64,000 bases of DNA. Source: Microvirga sp. (GTDB lineage: Bacteria > Pseudomonadota > Alphaproteobacteria > Rhizobiales > Beijerinckiaceae). Of the stretch, positions 56,173-64,000 are shown piece by piece. Position 1 is the first letter of the stretch; every line of letters starts with the position of its first letter. The notes beneath the pieces were generated by a model. That model was not told the DNA's origin. It ran no database searches and worked only from the letters and a program-made list of their open reading frames with translations. The position numbers and the translations under genes are program-made. The DNA is taken from assembly GCA_029266525.1 (NCBI GenBank), contig JAQSWQ010000053.1, forward strand, positions 1-64,000. Reading direction: 5' to 3'.

Positions 56173-56577
56173 TCCCTCTCCCGGAGAGAGGGTGGCGCCG
56201 ATTGCCTCTCCCAAGGGGAGAGGCCGAGTCGCGCCGCAGGCGCGAGCCGGGTGAGGGGAGCGCCCTCTGTGTTTGAACCGTACGCCCTCACCCGGACGGC
56301 TTTCGCCGTCTCGACCTCTCCCCTACGGGAGAGGGTGGCGCCGATGCCTCTCCCAAGGGGAGAGGCCGAGTCGCGCCGCAGGCGCGAGCCGGGGCAGGGG
56401 GCGCTCTTTCCGGCGAGACCTTACTCCCTCACCCGGACGGCGCCTCCGCGCCGTCTCGACCTATCCCCCCGGCGCCGCAGGCGCGAGCCGGGGCAGGGGG
56501 CGCTCTTTCCGGCGAGACCTTACTCCCTCACCCGGACGGCGCCTCCGCGCCGTCTCGACCTATCCCCCCGGGAGAGG
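56173..56577. repeat. Array of CCTCTCCC palindromes with a 99-bp tandem duplication
   Basis: Several palindromic units lie head to tail: CCCTCTCCCGGAGAGAGGG, CCTCTCCCAAGGGGAGAGG (twice), and CCTCTCCCCTACGGGAGAGG. The spacer CGAGTCGCGCCGCAGGCGCG occurs twice, with a third partial copy. From 56373 a 99-base block is repeated directly (56373-56471 and 56472-56570). There is no gene here. It is not a CRISPR: copies are long, palindromic and adjacent without unique spacers. Confidence 0.88.
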
Positions 56578-56628
56578 TGGGCGCGTGCATGATCCGGCAT
56601 TGCCGATGGCAGCGAGTGTGCCGGGCGG

Positions 56629-56700
56629 CCAGGGCTCGTCAAGGCTCTGCGACCGGCGGAGCCGGCGCGCGCCCTCGGCGCGCGGCTTGACGAGCCCTGG
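56629..56700. repeat. Large hairpin CCAGGGCTCGTCAAG / CTTGACGAGCCCTGG
   Basis: A perfect 15-bp inverted repeat whose 42-base loop contains GCGCGC-CCTCG-GCGCGC. Outer short arms CCGGCAT (56594) and ATGCCGG (56716) extend the structure. It lies at the edge where the low-GC island begins and could be the downstream boundary or a terminator-like barrier. Confidence 0.7.
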
Positions 56701-56750
56701 ACCGTCCCGGCGAGAATGCCGGCATAGGGAACGGTGACGTGTGATCGCCC

Positions 56751-57793
56751 CTACGCAGGCTTACGGCGTATTGCCCGCAGCTCAGCGACTAGATGTCGGC
56801 CCTTCTCCGTGACCTCCCAGAGATGATAGGTATACCTAAACGACCCGCCCAAAGTTGAGGCCTCAGAATCGATCCGAATTAGGCCGAGAGCTTCGAACTG
56901 ATGGCCCATCGTGGAGATCGACTCTGGTGATATTTGAATCGTCTGGCTGTCTGGCAGATCGAGGTGGATTTTGAGAGTATTCTGAAAATGATGCTTGACT
57001 GTACTTTCTGATGGTCTGTCGTATATGATCCCGATAAGAAGGAAAAAGATTGAATTCCAGCCAACGAGATTTTGCTACGTTCCAAATCTACATACTTCTT
57101 TTCTCGAGCGGTGCTCTCCGGTGCCTCTACCCGAACGAGCACAGGGAACTCGAATTCGTCCTCACCATGCGAGAGGTGCGGTGGGAACGTGAGCTCGACC
57201 GTCTCCAAATCAGAGAGCTTGGCTTGAAGCTCCTGGTTTAGTTTTCGCAACTCCTCCAGCTCTTTGTACACTGCGGGATCAGCGGCTTGGTTTCCCCGCA
57301 CCCAGCCGACTCCTGGGGAGAGGTTCACCGCATTTGCAATGGCAATTACTACCTTGGTACAGAGTTCGGCTGGATCATTCCAGTAATCAACTAGGCGTCC
57401 GGTTGCAAGCCGGTCTCGAAAAGCCTTCAATTTTCGGGCCTTGGCGCGATTTTCGTCCGTCTTACCGACCGGGATAGCCTCCGGACTGCCGTGTAGAAAT
57501 GCTAGTACTGGCAAGCCTTTGGAGAGTGCGTACTCATATTCTCTTTCTGTGAAGCTGATCCTGTCGTCCGCAAGTGATCCATATCGACCGCCGACCATAA
57601 CAACATAGTAGTCACACCGATCTATCACGCGCTGAATGAACTCCAGCTGCTGCTGATCGGCCGCCGGGAATAGTTCCATTCCGGCAGGAACGAAGCCAGC
57701 CTTGGCGAGAGTTTCGCTTACTTGCCTGCGCTCGTCTTTCAGATCAGCGTAGGTAGAGCTTACAACACTTGGTATATGGTTTCCATCGCGCAC
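56751..57793 (-). pseudogene. DUF4062 (TIR-like) protein, single-base frameshift near C-terminus
   Basis: The N-terminal ~150 residues match DUF4062: VVSSTYADLKDERRQVSETL, GMELFPAADQQQLEFIQRVI, CDYYVVMVGGRYGSLADD and FTEREYEYALSKGLPVLAF. The fold resembles TIR/nucleoside-deoxyribosyltransferase-type effectors of STAND and defence proteins. VGWVRGNQAADPAVYKELEE starts a coiled-coil linker. The frame then breaks at a run of T near 57045. Adding one T gives a sensible tail (FFLLIGIIYDRP, MGHQFEALGLIRID, YTYHLWEVTEKGRHLVAELR), a winged-helix-like end as in full-length relatives. Without it the protein ends in about 50 unrelated residues. The start is uncertain: I use GTG at MRDGNHIPSV; the frame is open to 57937. 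Confidence 0.8.
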
Positions 57794-57905
57794 CAGTCTC
57801 AATCGTCTGGCTTCCACATCCGTCCGCGAGTTCGACCCACAGAGCGGTCTCGTCAAATCGAACTGCCGTCGCCGAAATGGTCGTAGCACCGTGGATCCTA
57901 GGGGC

Positions 57906-58736
57906 TCACGCCGCGCGTCTACCGAAAGCAGGATCATTCAATCTGCCGAGAAGCCGATCCGGTGGCGTGAAATCGTTACGCTCCGCCGCCGGCAGCCACG
58001 AGAGATCCTTCACGGCGAGGCCAAACACAAAGAGGCCCGTCCGCAAACGAGCAAGGCAGCCGAATAGGCCCTCGCTTCGGTTTTCATCGTAGCGATACAC
58101 GAACTGCTCGGTCGTATCCCAGACTCCCTGCAGGAGGGCGCGAGTTCGCGGAAAGAGTTCCACAAGTTCGCGCGGCATGCCCTTCGCAGCCACATCTTCT
58201 TTGGTTTTGAACGTGGCAAAAACTCCGCCGGTACTCGGCAAAGGCTGACTGATGTGATCGAAGTAGAGGCCGAGAGTGAACTTATGTGCAAAGAGATTTA
58301 GCAGCGGGATGGTCTTGGCACCAATCGACACGACTGGCCCATTCAGCGGAATATCGAGGCCGTGCTCGCGCAAATGCCGGCGTGCTTTCTTCCTATCGAT
58401 CAAACCGAGTTTGGTCCACTCGCTGAGGATCTCCGGTGCTTGCTTCCGGAGTCTAGCAGCCAGGCGACTATGATCGTATGCCTCGCTGTCAGTTATTTCG
58501 TCGAAGCGCCACCGGGCGACGAGCGAGACCACCAGATCGGCTGTGCTCGTTCCTCGATTGCAATCATCACAGGCTGGTACCACTAGCCTATCAGGTCTGT
58601 GAGAGCGGTCGAACAACGCACGTGGCGGGACGTGCTCGCGCGTTGTTGCAATGCGGATGCCGCCACAGAGGCAGCAGTAGGGATGCTGCTCCAGCAACTT
58701 TGCAGTGGCAGATCGGGCGCGCTTTGCTTCACCCAT
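57906..58736 (-). CDS. HNH-type nuclease (putative)
   Basis: 276 residues. The N-terminal CCLCGG (about 21-26), TREHVPPRALF (Glu-His, about 33-43) and VPACDDCNRGTS (about 54-64) form a CxxC-EH-CxxCN zinc-bound HNH motif. The remaining ~200 residues are unassigned and could recognise a partner or DNA. It begins 12 bases after the nrdJ stop on the same strand, and the DUF4062 gene follows it. Composition is visibly AT-richer than the surrounding genes, which indicates recent acquisition. A defence role with the DUF4062 protein is inferred from company and composition only. Confidence 0.8.
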   Translation of the reverse strand: MGEAKRARSATAKLLEQHPYCCLCGGIRIATTREHVPPRALFDRSHRPDRLVVPACDDCNRGTSTADLVVSLVARWRFDEITDSEAYDHSRLAARLRKQAPEILSEWTKLGLIDRKKARRHLREHGLDIPLNGPVVSIGAKTIPLLNLFAHKFTLGLYFDHISQPLPSTGGVFATFKTKEDVAAKGMPRELVELFPRTRALLQGVWDTTEQFVYRYDENRSEGLFGCLARLRTGLFVFGLAVKDLSWLPAAERNDFTPPDRLLGRLNDPAFGRRAA

Positions 58737-58748
58737 TTCGCTTCGGAC

Positions 58749-61700
58749 TCAACTACACCCCGTCGTCCCCCCGCACGTGTCGCACTTCAGGCAGGTCCCG
58801 TTCCGCACCAGCGTGAAGTTGGCGCATTCCGGGCAGGACTCGCCTTCGTAGCCTTTCATGCGGGCCTCGGTGCGCTTGTCGGCGACCGACGGGCCTGCTG
58901 CCGCGGCCAAGGGCGGCGTGAAGGGCAGGTCCAGCACGCCGGTTTGCAGCGCCGGCGCCCCGGCGAAGTCGCCCTTGAGCGCGGTTGCGCCCTCGACCAT
59001 GTAGCCGCCTCCGCCGCCCTGGATCAGCATCAGCGGGCGGCCGCGCACGAAGCCGGTCGAGACCACCTGCGGGGCGGGCGCTGCCGCCGCGCCGCCGCCG
59101 CCGTCCGGCGCCTTGCCCTCGGCCTCGCCGCGGCCGATCACGTCGGGGCCGATCTCGGACGGGTCGACATGGGCCAAGTCGGTGCGGCCGAGATAGGAGA
59201 TCGCGAGTTCGCGGAAGACGTAGTCGAGGATCGAGGTCGCGTTCTTGATGCGCTCGTTGCCCTGCACGAAGCCCGCCGGCTCGAAGCGCGTGAAGGTGAA
59301 GGCGTCGACATATTCCTCGAGCGGCACGCCGTATTGCAGGCCGAGCGAGATCGCGATGGCGAAGTTGTTCATCATCGCCCGGAAGGCCGCGCCCTCCTTG
59401 TGCATGTCGATGAAGATCTCGCCGAGGCGCCCGTCGGCGTATTCGCCGGTGTGCAGATAGACCTTGTGGTTGCCGACGACCGCCTTCTGGATGTAGCCGG
59501 TGCGGCGGTCCGGCACGCGCTCGCGGCGGCGCACCGGCACCTCGACGCGCTCGACGCGCTCGATCACCCGCTCGACGATTCTTTCCGCGACCTGCGCGGC
59601 GCGGGCGGCGTTCGGCTGCGCAAGCAGCGCATCGACGGCGTCGAGCTCGTCCTCCTCCTCGTCGGCGATCAGCGCCGAGTTCAAGGGCTGCGACAGCTTC
59701 GAGCCGTCGCGGTAGAGGGCGTTGGCCTTGAGCGCGAGCCGCCAGGACAGCATGTAGGCGCTTTTGCAGTCCTCGACCGTCGCCTCGTTCGGCATGTTGA
59801 TGGTCTTCGAGATCGCGCCCGAGATGAAGGGCTGCGCCGCCGCCATCATGCGGATGTGGCTCTCGACCGAGAGGTAGCGGCGCCCGATGCGACCGCACGG
59901 GTTGGCGCAGTCGAAGACCGGGTAGTGCTCGGGCTTGAGGTGCGGCGCGCCCTCGAGCGTCATCGCCCCGCAGATGTGGATGTTCGCCGCTTCGATGTCG
60001 GCCTTGGAGAAGCCGAGGAAGGGCAGGATCTCGAAGGCGGGATCGGCGAGCTTCTCGGCCGGGATGCCGAGCGTGTCGCGCAAGAAATCCTCGCCGAGGG
60101 TCCAGCGGTTGAACACGAACTTGATGTCGAAGGCCGATTTCAGCCCGGCCTCGATCGCCGCGATCTTGTCGTCCGAAAAACCCTTGGCGCGGAGCGTCGC
60201 GGCGTTGATGGCCGGCGCCTGGCCGAGGGAGCCGTGGCCGACCGCATAGGCCTCGATCTCGGCGATCTCCGCCTCGCGATAGCCCAATGTCCGCAGCGCA
60301 TCCGGCACGGCGCGGTTGATGATCTTGAAATAGCCGCCGCCGGCAAGCTTCTTGAACTTCACCAGCGCGAAGTCGGGCTCGATGCCGGTGGTGTCGCAAT
60401 CCATGACGAGGCCGATCGTGCCGGTCGGCGCGATCACCGTCGCCTGCGCGTTGCGGTAGCCGTGGCGCTCGCCGAGATCGAGCGCGTCATCCCAGGCCTT
60501 CTTGGCGTGCTCGACGAGGCGCGGGTCCGGGCATGACGCATGATCGAGCGGCACCGGGTTGGTGTTGAGGAACTCGTAGCCGAAGACCTCGCCATGCGCG
60601 GCGCGGCGGTGGTTGCGGATGACCCGCAGCATCGAATCCGCGTTCTCGGCGTAGCGCGGGAAGGGGCCGAGTTCCTTCGCCATCATGGCCGATGTTGCAT
60701 AGGACACGCCGGTCATGATGGCGGTGAGGGCGCCGCAGAGTGCGCGGCCCTCGTCGGAGTCGTAAGGCAGCCCCATGGTCATGAGGAGGCCGCCGATGTT
60801 GGCGTAGCCGAGCCCGAGCGTGCGGTACTCGAAGCTGAGCTGCGCGATCTCCTTCGAGGGGAACTGCGCCATCATGACCGAGATCTCGAGCACGATGGTC
60901 CACAGCCGCACGAGGTGCTCGTAGCCCTCGATGTCGAAGGCCTTGGCGTCCTTGTCGTAGAGGGCAAGCAGGTTCGCGGAGGCGAGATTGCAGGCCGTGT
61001 CGTCGAGGAACATGTATTCCGAGCACGGGTTCGAGGCCCGGATGCGCCCGCCGGCCGGGCAGGTGTGCCAGTCGTTCATGGTGGTGTTGAAGTGCAGGCC
61101 GGGATCCGCCGAGGCCCAGGCCGCCTCGCCGATCTTCTCCCACAGCTCGCAGGCTTTCAGCGTCTTCACGGTCTTGCCGGTGATGCGGGCGGTCAGGTTC
61201 CAGTCGGAATCCTCCTCGACGGCGCGCAGGAACTCATCGGTGAGCGAGACCGAGTTGTTGGAGTTCTGGCCCGAGACGGTGAGATAGGCCTCCGAATCCC
61301 AGTCCGTGTCGTAGGTGTCGAAGCTGATCTCCTTGTAGCCTTGGCGGGCGAACTGGATCACGCGCTTGATGTAGTTGTCCGGCACGCTCGCGCGGCGAGC
61401 GAGCTTGATCTCGCGCTTCAGGGCCGGGTTCTTCTCGGGATCGAAGCAAGCGTCGCCCTCGGCCTCGCAATTCACGCAGGCCTTCATGACCCCTTTCAGG
61501 TGCTTCTGGACGATCTTCGAGCCGGTGACGAGCGCGGCGACCTTCTGCTCCTCGCGCACCTTCCAGCCGATGTAGGTCTCGATGTCGGGGTGATCGATAT
61601 CGACGACGACCATCTTCGCGGCGCGCCGCGTCGTGCCGCCGGACTTGATCGCGCCTGCCGCCCGGTCGCCGATCTTGAGGAAGGACATGAGGCCCGACGA

Positions 61701-62450
61701 GCGCCCGCCGCCCGAGAGCCGCTCCCCTTCGCCGCGCAGCGCCGAGAAGTTCGAGCCTGTGCCGGAGCCGTATTTGAACAGGCGGGCCTCGCGCACCCAG
61801 AGGTCCATGATGCCGCCCTCGTTGACGAGGTCGTCCTTCACCCCCTGGATGAAGCAGGCATGCGGCTGCGGATGCTCGTAGGAAGAAGCCGACTGCACGA
61901 GCTCGCCGGTCCTGTGGTCGACGTAGTAGTGGCCTTGCGCCGGCCCGTCGATGCCGTAGGCCCAGTGCAGGCCGGTGTTGAACCATTGCGGCGAGTTCGG
62001 CGCGCACATCTGCTGGGCCAGCATGTAGCGCAGCTCGTCATAGAAGGCGGAAGCGTCCTCCTCGGAGGAGAAGTAGCCGCCCTTCCAGCCCCAATAGGCC
62101 CAGCAGCCGGCGAGCCGATCGAAGACCTGCTTCGCCGAATGCTCGGAGACGGTGCGCTCGTTCTCGGGCAGCTTCGCGAGCGCTTTCTCGTCGGCCTCGG
62201 CCCGCCACAGGAAGGAGGGGACGGCATTTTCCTCGACCTTGCGCAAGCGCGCCGGCACGCCGGCCTTGCGGAAGTACTTCTGGGCCAGCACGTCGGTCGC
62301 GACCTGGCTCCAGGCCTCCGGCACCTCGATGCCGTCCTGCTTGAACACCGTCGAGCCGTCCGGGTTGCGGATCTCGCTGACCGCGAGCCTGAAGGGGATC
62401 GCCGCATAAGGCGACTGGCCCTTCTTCGTGTAGCGCCGCTCGATCCGCAT
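58749..62450 (-). CDS. nrdJ: Vitamin B12-dependent ribonucleotide reductase (class II)
   Basis: 1233 residues. Class II reductase that makes deoxynucleotides with adenosylcobalamin. It has [18 protein letters not shown], then [20 protein letters not shown] (active-site Cys region), [20 protein letters not shown] (long loop) and a cysteine-rich C-terminus ([18 protein letters not shown]). The start is the ATG of [11 protein letters not shown], preceded by GGAGGGG. The upstream frame is not conserved. A candidate NrdR box and promoter lie about 290 bases upstream. Essential under most conditions; intact here. Confidence 0.96.
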   Translation of the reverse strand: MRIERRYTKKGQSPYAAIPFRLAVSEIRNPDGSTVFKQDGIEVPEAWSQVATDVLAQKYFRKAGVPARLRKVEENAVPSFLWRAEADEKALAKLPENERTVSEHSAKQVFDRLAGCWAYWGWKGGYFSSEEDASAFYDELRYMLAQQMCAPNSPQWFNTGLHWAYGIDGPAQGHYYVDHRTGELVQSASSYEHPQPHACFIQGVKDDLVNEGGIMDLWVREARLFKYGSGTGSNFSALRGEGERLSGGGRSSGLMSFLKIGDRAAGAIKSGGTTRRAAKMVVVDIDHPDIETYIGWKVREEQKVAALVTGSKIVQKHLKGVMKACVNCEAEGDACFDPEKNPALKREIKLARRASVPDNYIKRVIQFARQGYKEISFDTYDTDWDSEAYLTVSGQNSNNSVSLTDEFLRAVEEDSDWNLTARITGKTVKTLKACELWEKIGEAAWASADPGLHFNTTMNDWHTCPAGGRIRASNPCSEYMFLDDTACNLASANLLALYDKDAKAFDIEGYEHLVRLWTIVLEISVMMAQFPSKEIAQLSFEYRTLGLGYANIGGLLMTMGLPYDSDEGRALCGALTAIMTGVSYATSAMMAKELGPFPRYAENADSMLRVIRNHRRAAHGEVFGYEFLNTNPVPLDHASCPDPRLVEHAKKAWDDALDLGERHGYRNAQATVIAPTGTIGLVMDCDTTGIEPDFALVKFKKLAGGGYFKIINRAVPDALRTLGYREAEIAEIEAYAVGHGSLGQAPAINAATLRAKGFSDDKIAAIEAGLKSAFDIKFVFNRWTLGEDFLRDTLGIPAEKLADPAFEILPFLGFSKADIEAANIHICGAMTLEGAPHLKPEHYPVFDCANPCGRIGRRYLSVESHIRMMAAAQPFISGAISKTINMPNEATVEDCKSAYMLSWRLALKANALYRDGSKLSQPLNSALIADEEEDELDAVDALLAQPNAARAAQVAERIVERVIERVERVEVPVRRRERVPDRRTGYIQKAVVGNHKVYLHTGEYADGRLGEIFIDMHKEGAAFRAMMNNFAIAISLGLQYGVPLEEYVDAFTFTRFEPAGFVQGNERIKNATSILDYVFRELAISYLGRTDLAHVDPSEIGPDVIGRGEAEGKAPDGGGGAAAAPAPQVVSTGFVRGRPLMLIQGGGGGYMVEGATALKGDFAGAPALQTGVLDLPFTPPLAAAAGPSVADKRTEARMKGYEGESCPECANFTLVRNGTCLKCDTCGGTTGCS

Positions 62451-62917
62451 CATCCCCTCCAAGAGCGCCCGGGCCCCCGCCCGGCGCCGCTGTTTCCCAC
62501 CCGGATGTTTCTCGCTTTCCCCGCTTGTCGCCGGCGCGCGCGATCCCGCCGGTCCAAAGCCCTCAGGGCCGGACCGTTGCGCCGTCGAAGGTTCAGGGAA
62601 GTGCCGCCCGTGCGCTCCTTGCGACCGGGCAAACGCCACAAGGAGGCCGACGCTAAAGCGAGTCTCGGAGCGCCGTCAACGACCCTTTGCGGCCGCGTCA
62701 CGGAACTATGCATGGGGTGATAGGGTCCTGCGCTCCACAAGATATAGTCATTTTCGAGTGGTTGCGAAAGCCTTAACGGCGGGTTTCCGGAACCGTTCCA
62801 AAGGCTTGCCGCGCCGCGTCATGGCGACCGGCCGCGCGACTCAGAATGCGGTCACGAGCCTGTGGATGACGTGGAGGGCGGGGAGGGGCAGGGGGCAGGA
62901 GTTGCTCGCCCAGAGGC
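62451..62917. other. Region upstream of nrdJ
   Basis: About 470 bases between the nrdJ start and the end of the LysR gene. It holds the candidate promoter and NrdR box near 62740-62770. I saw no cobalamin riboswitch, although one would have been plausible here, and no small gene. Confidence 0.5.
62735..62769 (-). promoter_or_regulatory. Candidate nrdJ promoter with NrdR-like box
   Basis: On the minus strand TTTCGC and TATATC are 17 bases apart. Over the -10 region lies TGACTATATCTTGTGG, close to the NrdR consensus (ACACTATATATTGTGT-like). NrdR boxes usually come in pairs; a second one was not found with confidence. Confidence 0.42.
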
Positions 62918-63832
62918 TCAAGCCCGCAGCGCCTTGAGGCGGCGCGCATCCTCGGCGGCCTCGGCGAGGAGCCAGTCGCGGAAGGTCCTGATCTTCGGGA
63001 GCGACGCGGCCGCCTTCGGGCAGACGATCCAATAGCTTTTCGCCAGCCGCAGGCTGACCGCGAAGGGCCGCACCAGCCGGCCGTTGATGAGGTCCCACGC
63101 CGCGAGCGTGGTGCGCGCGAGCGCGACGCCCTGGCCGTCGACGGCCGCGTCGATCACCATGCTCGCGCGATTGAGCACCGGCCCGTGCGAGGGATTCGCG
63201 TCGACGACGCCGGCCGCCTCGAGCCACTTCGTCCAGTCGGTGCGGTCGTCGAGGTGCAGCAGCGGAAATCGCAGCACGTCCGACGGGTCCTTGATGCGCC
63301 GGCGTCCGGCGAGGAGCTTGGGGCTGCAGACCGCGAAAAGCTGCTCGGAGCAGAGGCGCACGACGTCGAGCCCAGCCCAGGCGCCATCGCCGTGCCGGAC
63401 CGCGAGATCGACCTCCTCCCGCGCGAAGTCGACATGGTGCAACGTCGCCGAGACCCTGAGGTCGATCTCGGGATGCGCCTCGGCGAAATGCCCGAGGCGG
63501 TTGACCAGCCATTTCGCCGCGAAATCGGGCGAGGTGCTGACCGTGAGCGCGCCCGAGCTCTGCCGCTCGACGAGCCGCGCCGTGCCGAGCGCGATGCGGT
63601 CGAGCGCGTCCCGGAGCACGGCGAGGTACTCGCGCCCGGCCTCGGTGAGGACCAGTCCCTGCCGCTCGCGATTGAAGAGCTTGAGCCCGAGCGTCGCTTC
63701 CAGGGCCTTGACCTGGTGACTGACCGCGCCCTGCGTCACGCAGAGCTCTTCGGCGGCGCGCGTGAAGCTCTCGTGACGGGCCGCGGCTTCGAAAGCCTTG
63801 AGCGCGTTGAGCGGCGGCAGGCGGCGAAGCAT
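62918..63832 (-). CDS. LysR family regulator, GcvA-like
   Basis: 304 residues. N-terminal winged HTH: LPPLNALKAFEAAARHESFT and VTQGAVSHQVKALEATLG (about 5-55), typical of the GcvA subgroup. The effector-binding domain follows. GcvA controls glycine cleavage genes in E. coli, but in Alphaproteobacteria this subgroup regulates many pathways. I chose the start at MLRRLPPLNAL. Divergent from a gene whose first codons are at the window end. Confidence 0.86.
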   Translation of the reverse strand: MLRRLPPLNALKAFEAAARHESFTRAAEELCVTQGAVSHQVKALEATLGLKLFNRERQGLVLTEAGREYLAVLRDALDRIALGTARLVERQSSGALTVSTSPDFAAKWLVNRLGHFAEAHPEIDLRVSATLHHVDFAREEVDLAVRHGDGAWAGLDVVRLCSEQLFAVCSPKLLAGRRRIKDPSDVLRFPLLHLDDRTDWTKWLEAAGVVDANPSHGPVLNRASMVIDAAVDGQGVALARTTLAAWDLINGRLVRPFAVSLRLAKSYWIVCPKAAASLPKIRTFRDWLLAEAAEDARRLKALRA

Positions 63833-63958
63833 CGGCCCGAACTCATGAGAAAAACTAAGCCAGGCTAGAGAAACCATGCTTTGCCGGCAAGGCCGCAGCC
63901 GCCTAATCGTTGCGGCCTTGGCGCATCACGCGCCGTCAACTCCGGCTGGTCCAGCCCC

Positions 63959-64000
63959 ATGAACGCGCTCCCGTCCCGCAGTCCGGTCGACCGCCTTCGA
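63959..64000 (+). CDS. Possible start of a divergent gene (partial)
   Basis: An ATG opens a frame (MNALPSRSPVDRLR) that runs off the window. The divergent position from a LysR regulator is typical of its target gene. Fourteen codons are too few to identify it. Confidence 0.35.
   Translation, partial: MNALPSRSPVDRLR

Noticed and set aside
55833-56291. A 152-residue minus-strand frame downstream of the yidB-like gene
   Set aside because: It starts in palindromic repeat and has repeat-like composition; no family match, no ribosome binding site.
56173-56577. CRISPR array
   Set aside because: Repeats are long, palindromic and adjacent, with no unique spacers of constant size and no cas genes.
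57793-57937. N-terminal extension of the DUF4062 protein
   Set aside because: The 48 extra residues are Arg-rich and overlap the end of the HNH gene; conserved sequence begins only after 57793.
62451-62917. Cobalamin riboswitch controlling nrdJ
   Set aside because: No B12-box-like GCCACTG sequence was found in this leader.

Overview
The window is a high-GC (roughly 70 %) chromosomal segment of an alphaproteobacterium, most likely of the order Hyphomicrobiales (Rhizobiales). The evidence is a PodJ-like polarity protein, a ligase-associated helicase/PdeM pair, vitamin B12-dependent ribonucleotide reductase (NrdJ), a TauE/TIGR02186 pair, an RpiR-type IolR with GGAA-N6-TTCC boxes, and a secE-nusG-rplK-rplA cluster. 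No ribosomal RNA, tRNA, CRISPR array, insertion sequence or prophage was found. The genus cannot be fixed from sequence alone.

Layout. 0-5.4 kb: DNA-repair helicase plus phosphoesterase PdeM, then a TauE-type exporter with its TIGR02186 partner. 5.5-9.2 kb: a PodJ-like Sel1-repeat membrane protein. 9.6-16 kb: a MerR regulator and a fatty-acid beta-oxidation cluster (acyl-CoA dehydrogenase, thiolase, cupin, FadJ-type multifunctional enzyme). 16-20.2 kb: FAD monooxygenase with DUF2783 and a broken Uma2 gene, then a Na/Pi cotransporter. 20.3-30.4 kb: myo-inositol catabolism (iolE, iolD, iolC-DUF2090, SDR, iolG, iolR and an inositol-monophosphatase-like gene) with candidate IolR operators; this locus is invaded by palindromic repeats and two DUF559 nuclease genes. 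30.6-33.7 kb: a broken single-chain restriction-modification gene. 33.8-42.5 kb: metabolic and unknown genes. 42.5-45.6 kb: an orphan Phd antitoxin with a toxin stub, and uvrB with a deletion and frameshift. 45.8-52.5 kb: assorted enzymes and regulators. 52.7-54.9 kb: rplA-rplK-nusG-secE. 55.2-56.7 kb: a YidB-family gene, then about 1 kb of repeats. 56.75-58.75 kb: a low-GC island with an HNH nuclease and a frameshifted DUF4062 (TIR-like) protein, placed directly behind nrdJ. 58.7-64 kb: nrdJ, a GcvA-like LysR regulator and the first codons of a divergent gene.

Two themes stand out. First, a family of palindromes with CCTCTCCC/GGGAGAGG arms is scattered through the window. Copies sit in frame inside the helicase, iolC and uvrB genes, and others are tied to two DUF559 nuclease genes, one of which is fused in frame to IolC. 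Second, several accessory genes are broken by single-base shifts or truncation (Uma2, restriction-modification, DUF4062, PIN toxin), while nearly all housekeeping genes are intact; uvrB is the striking exception.
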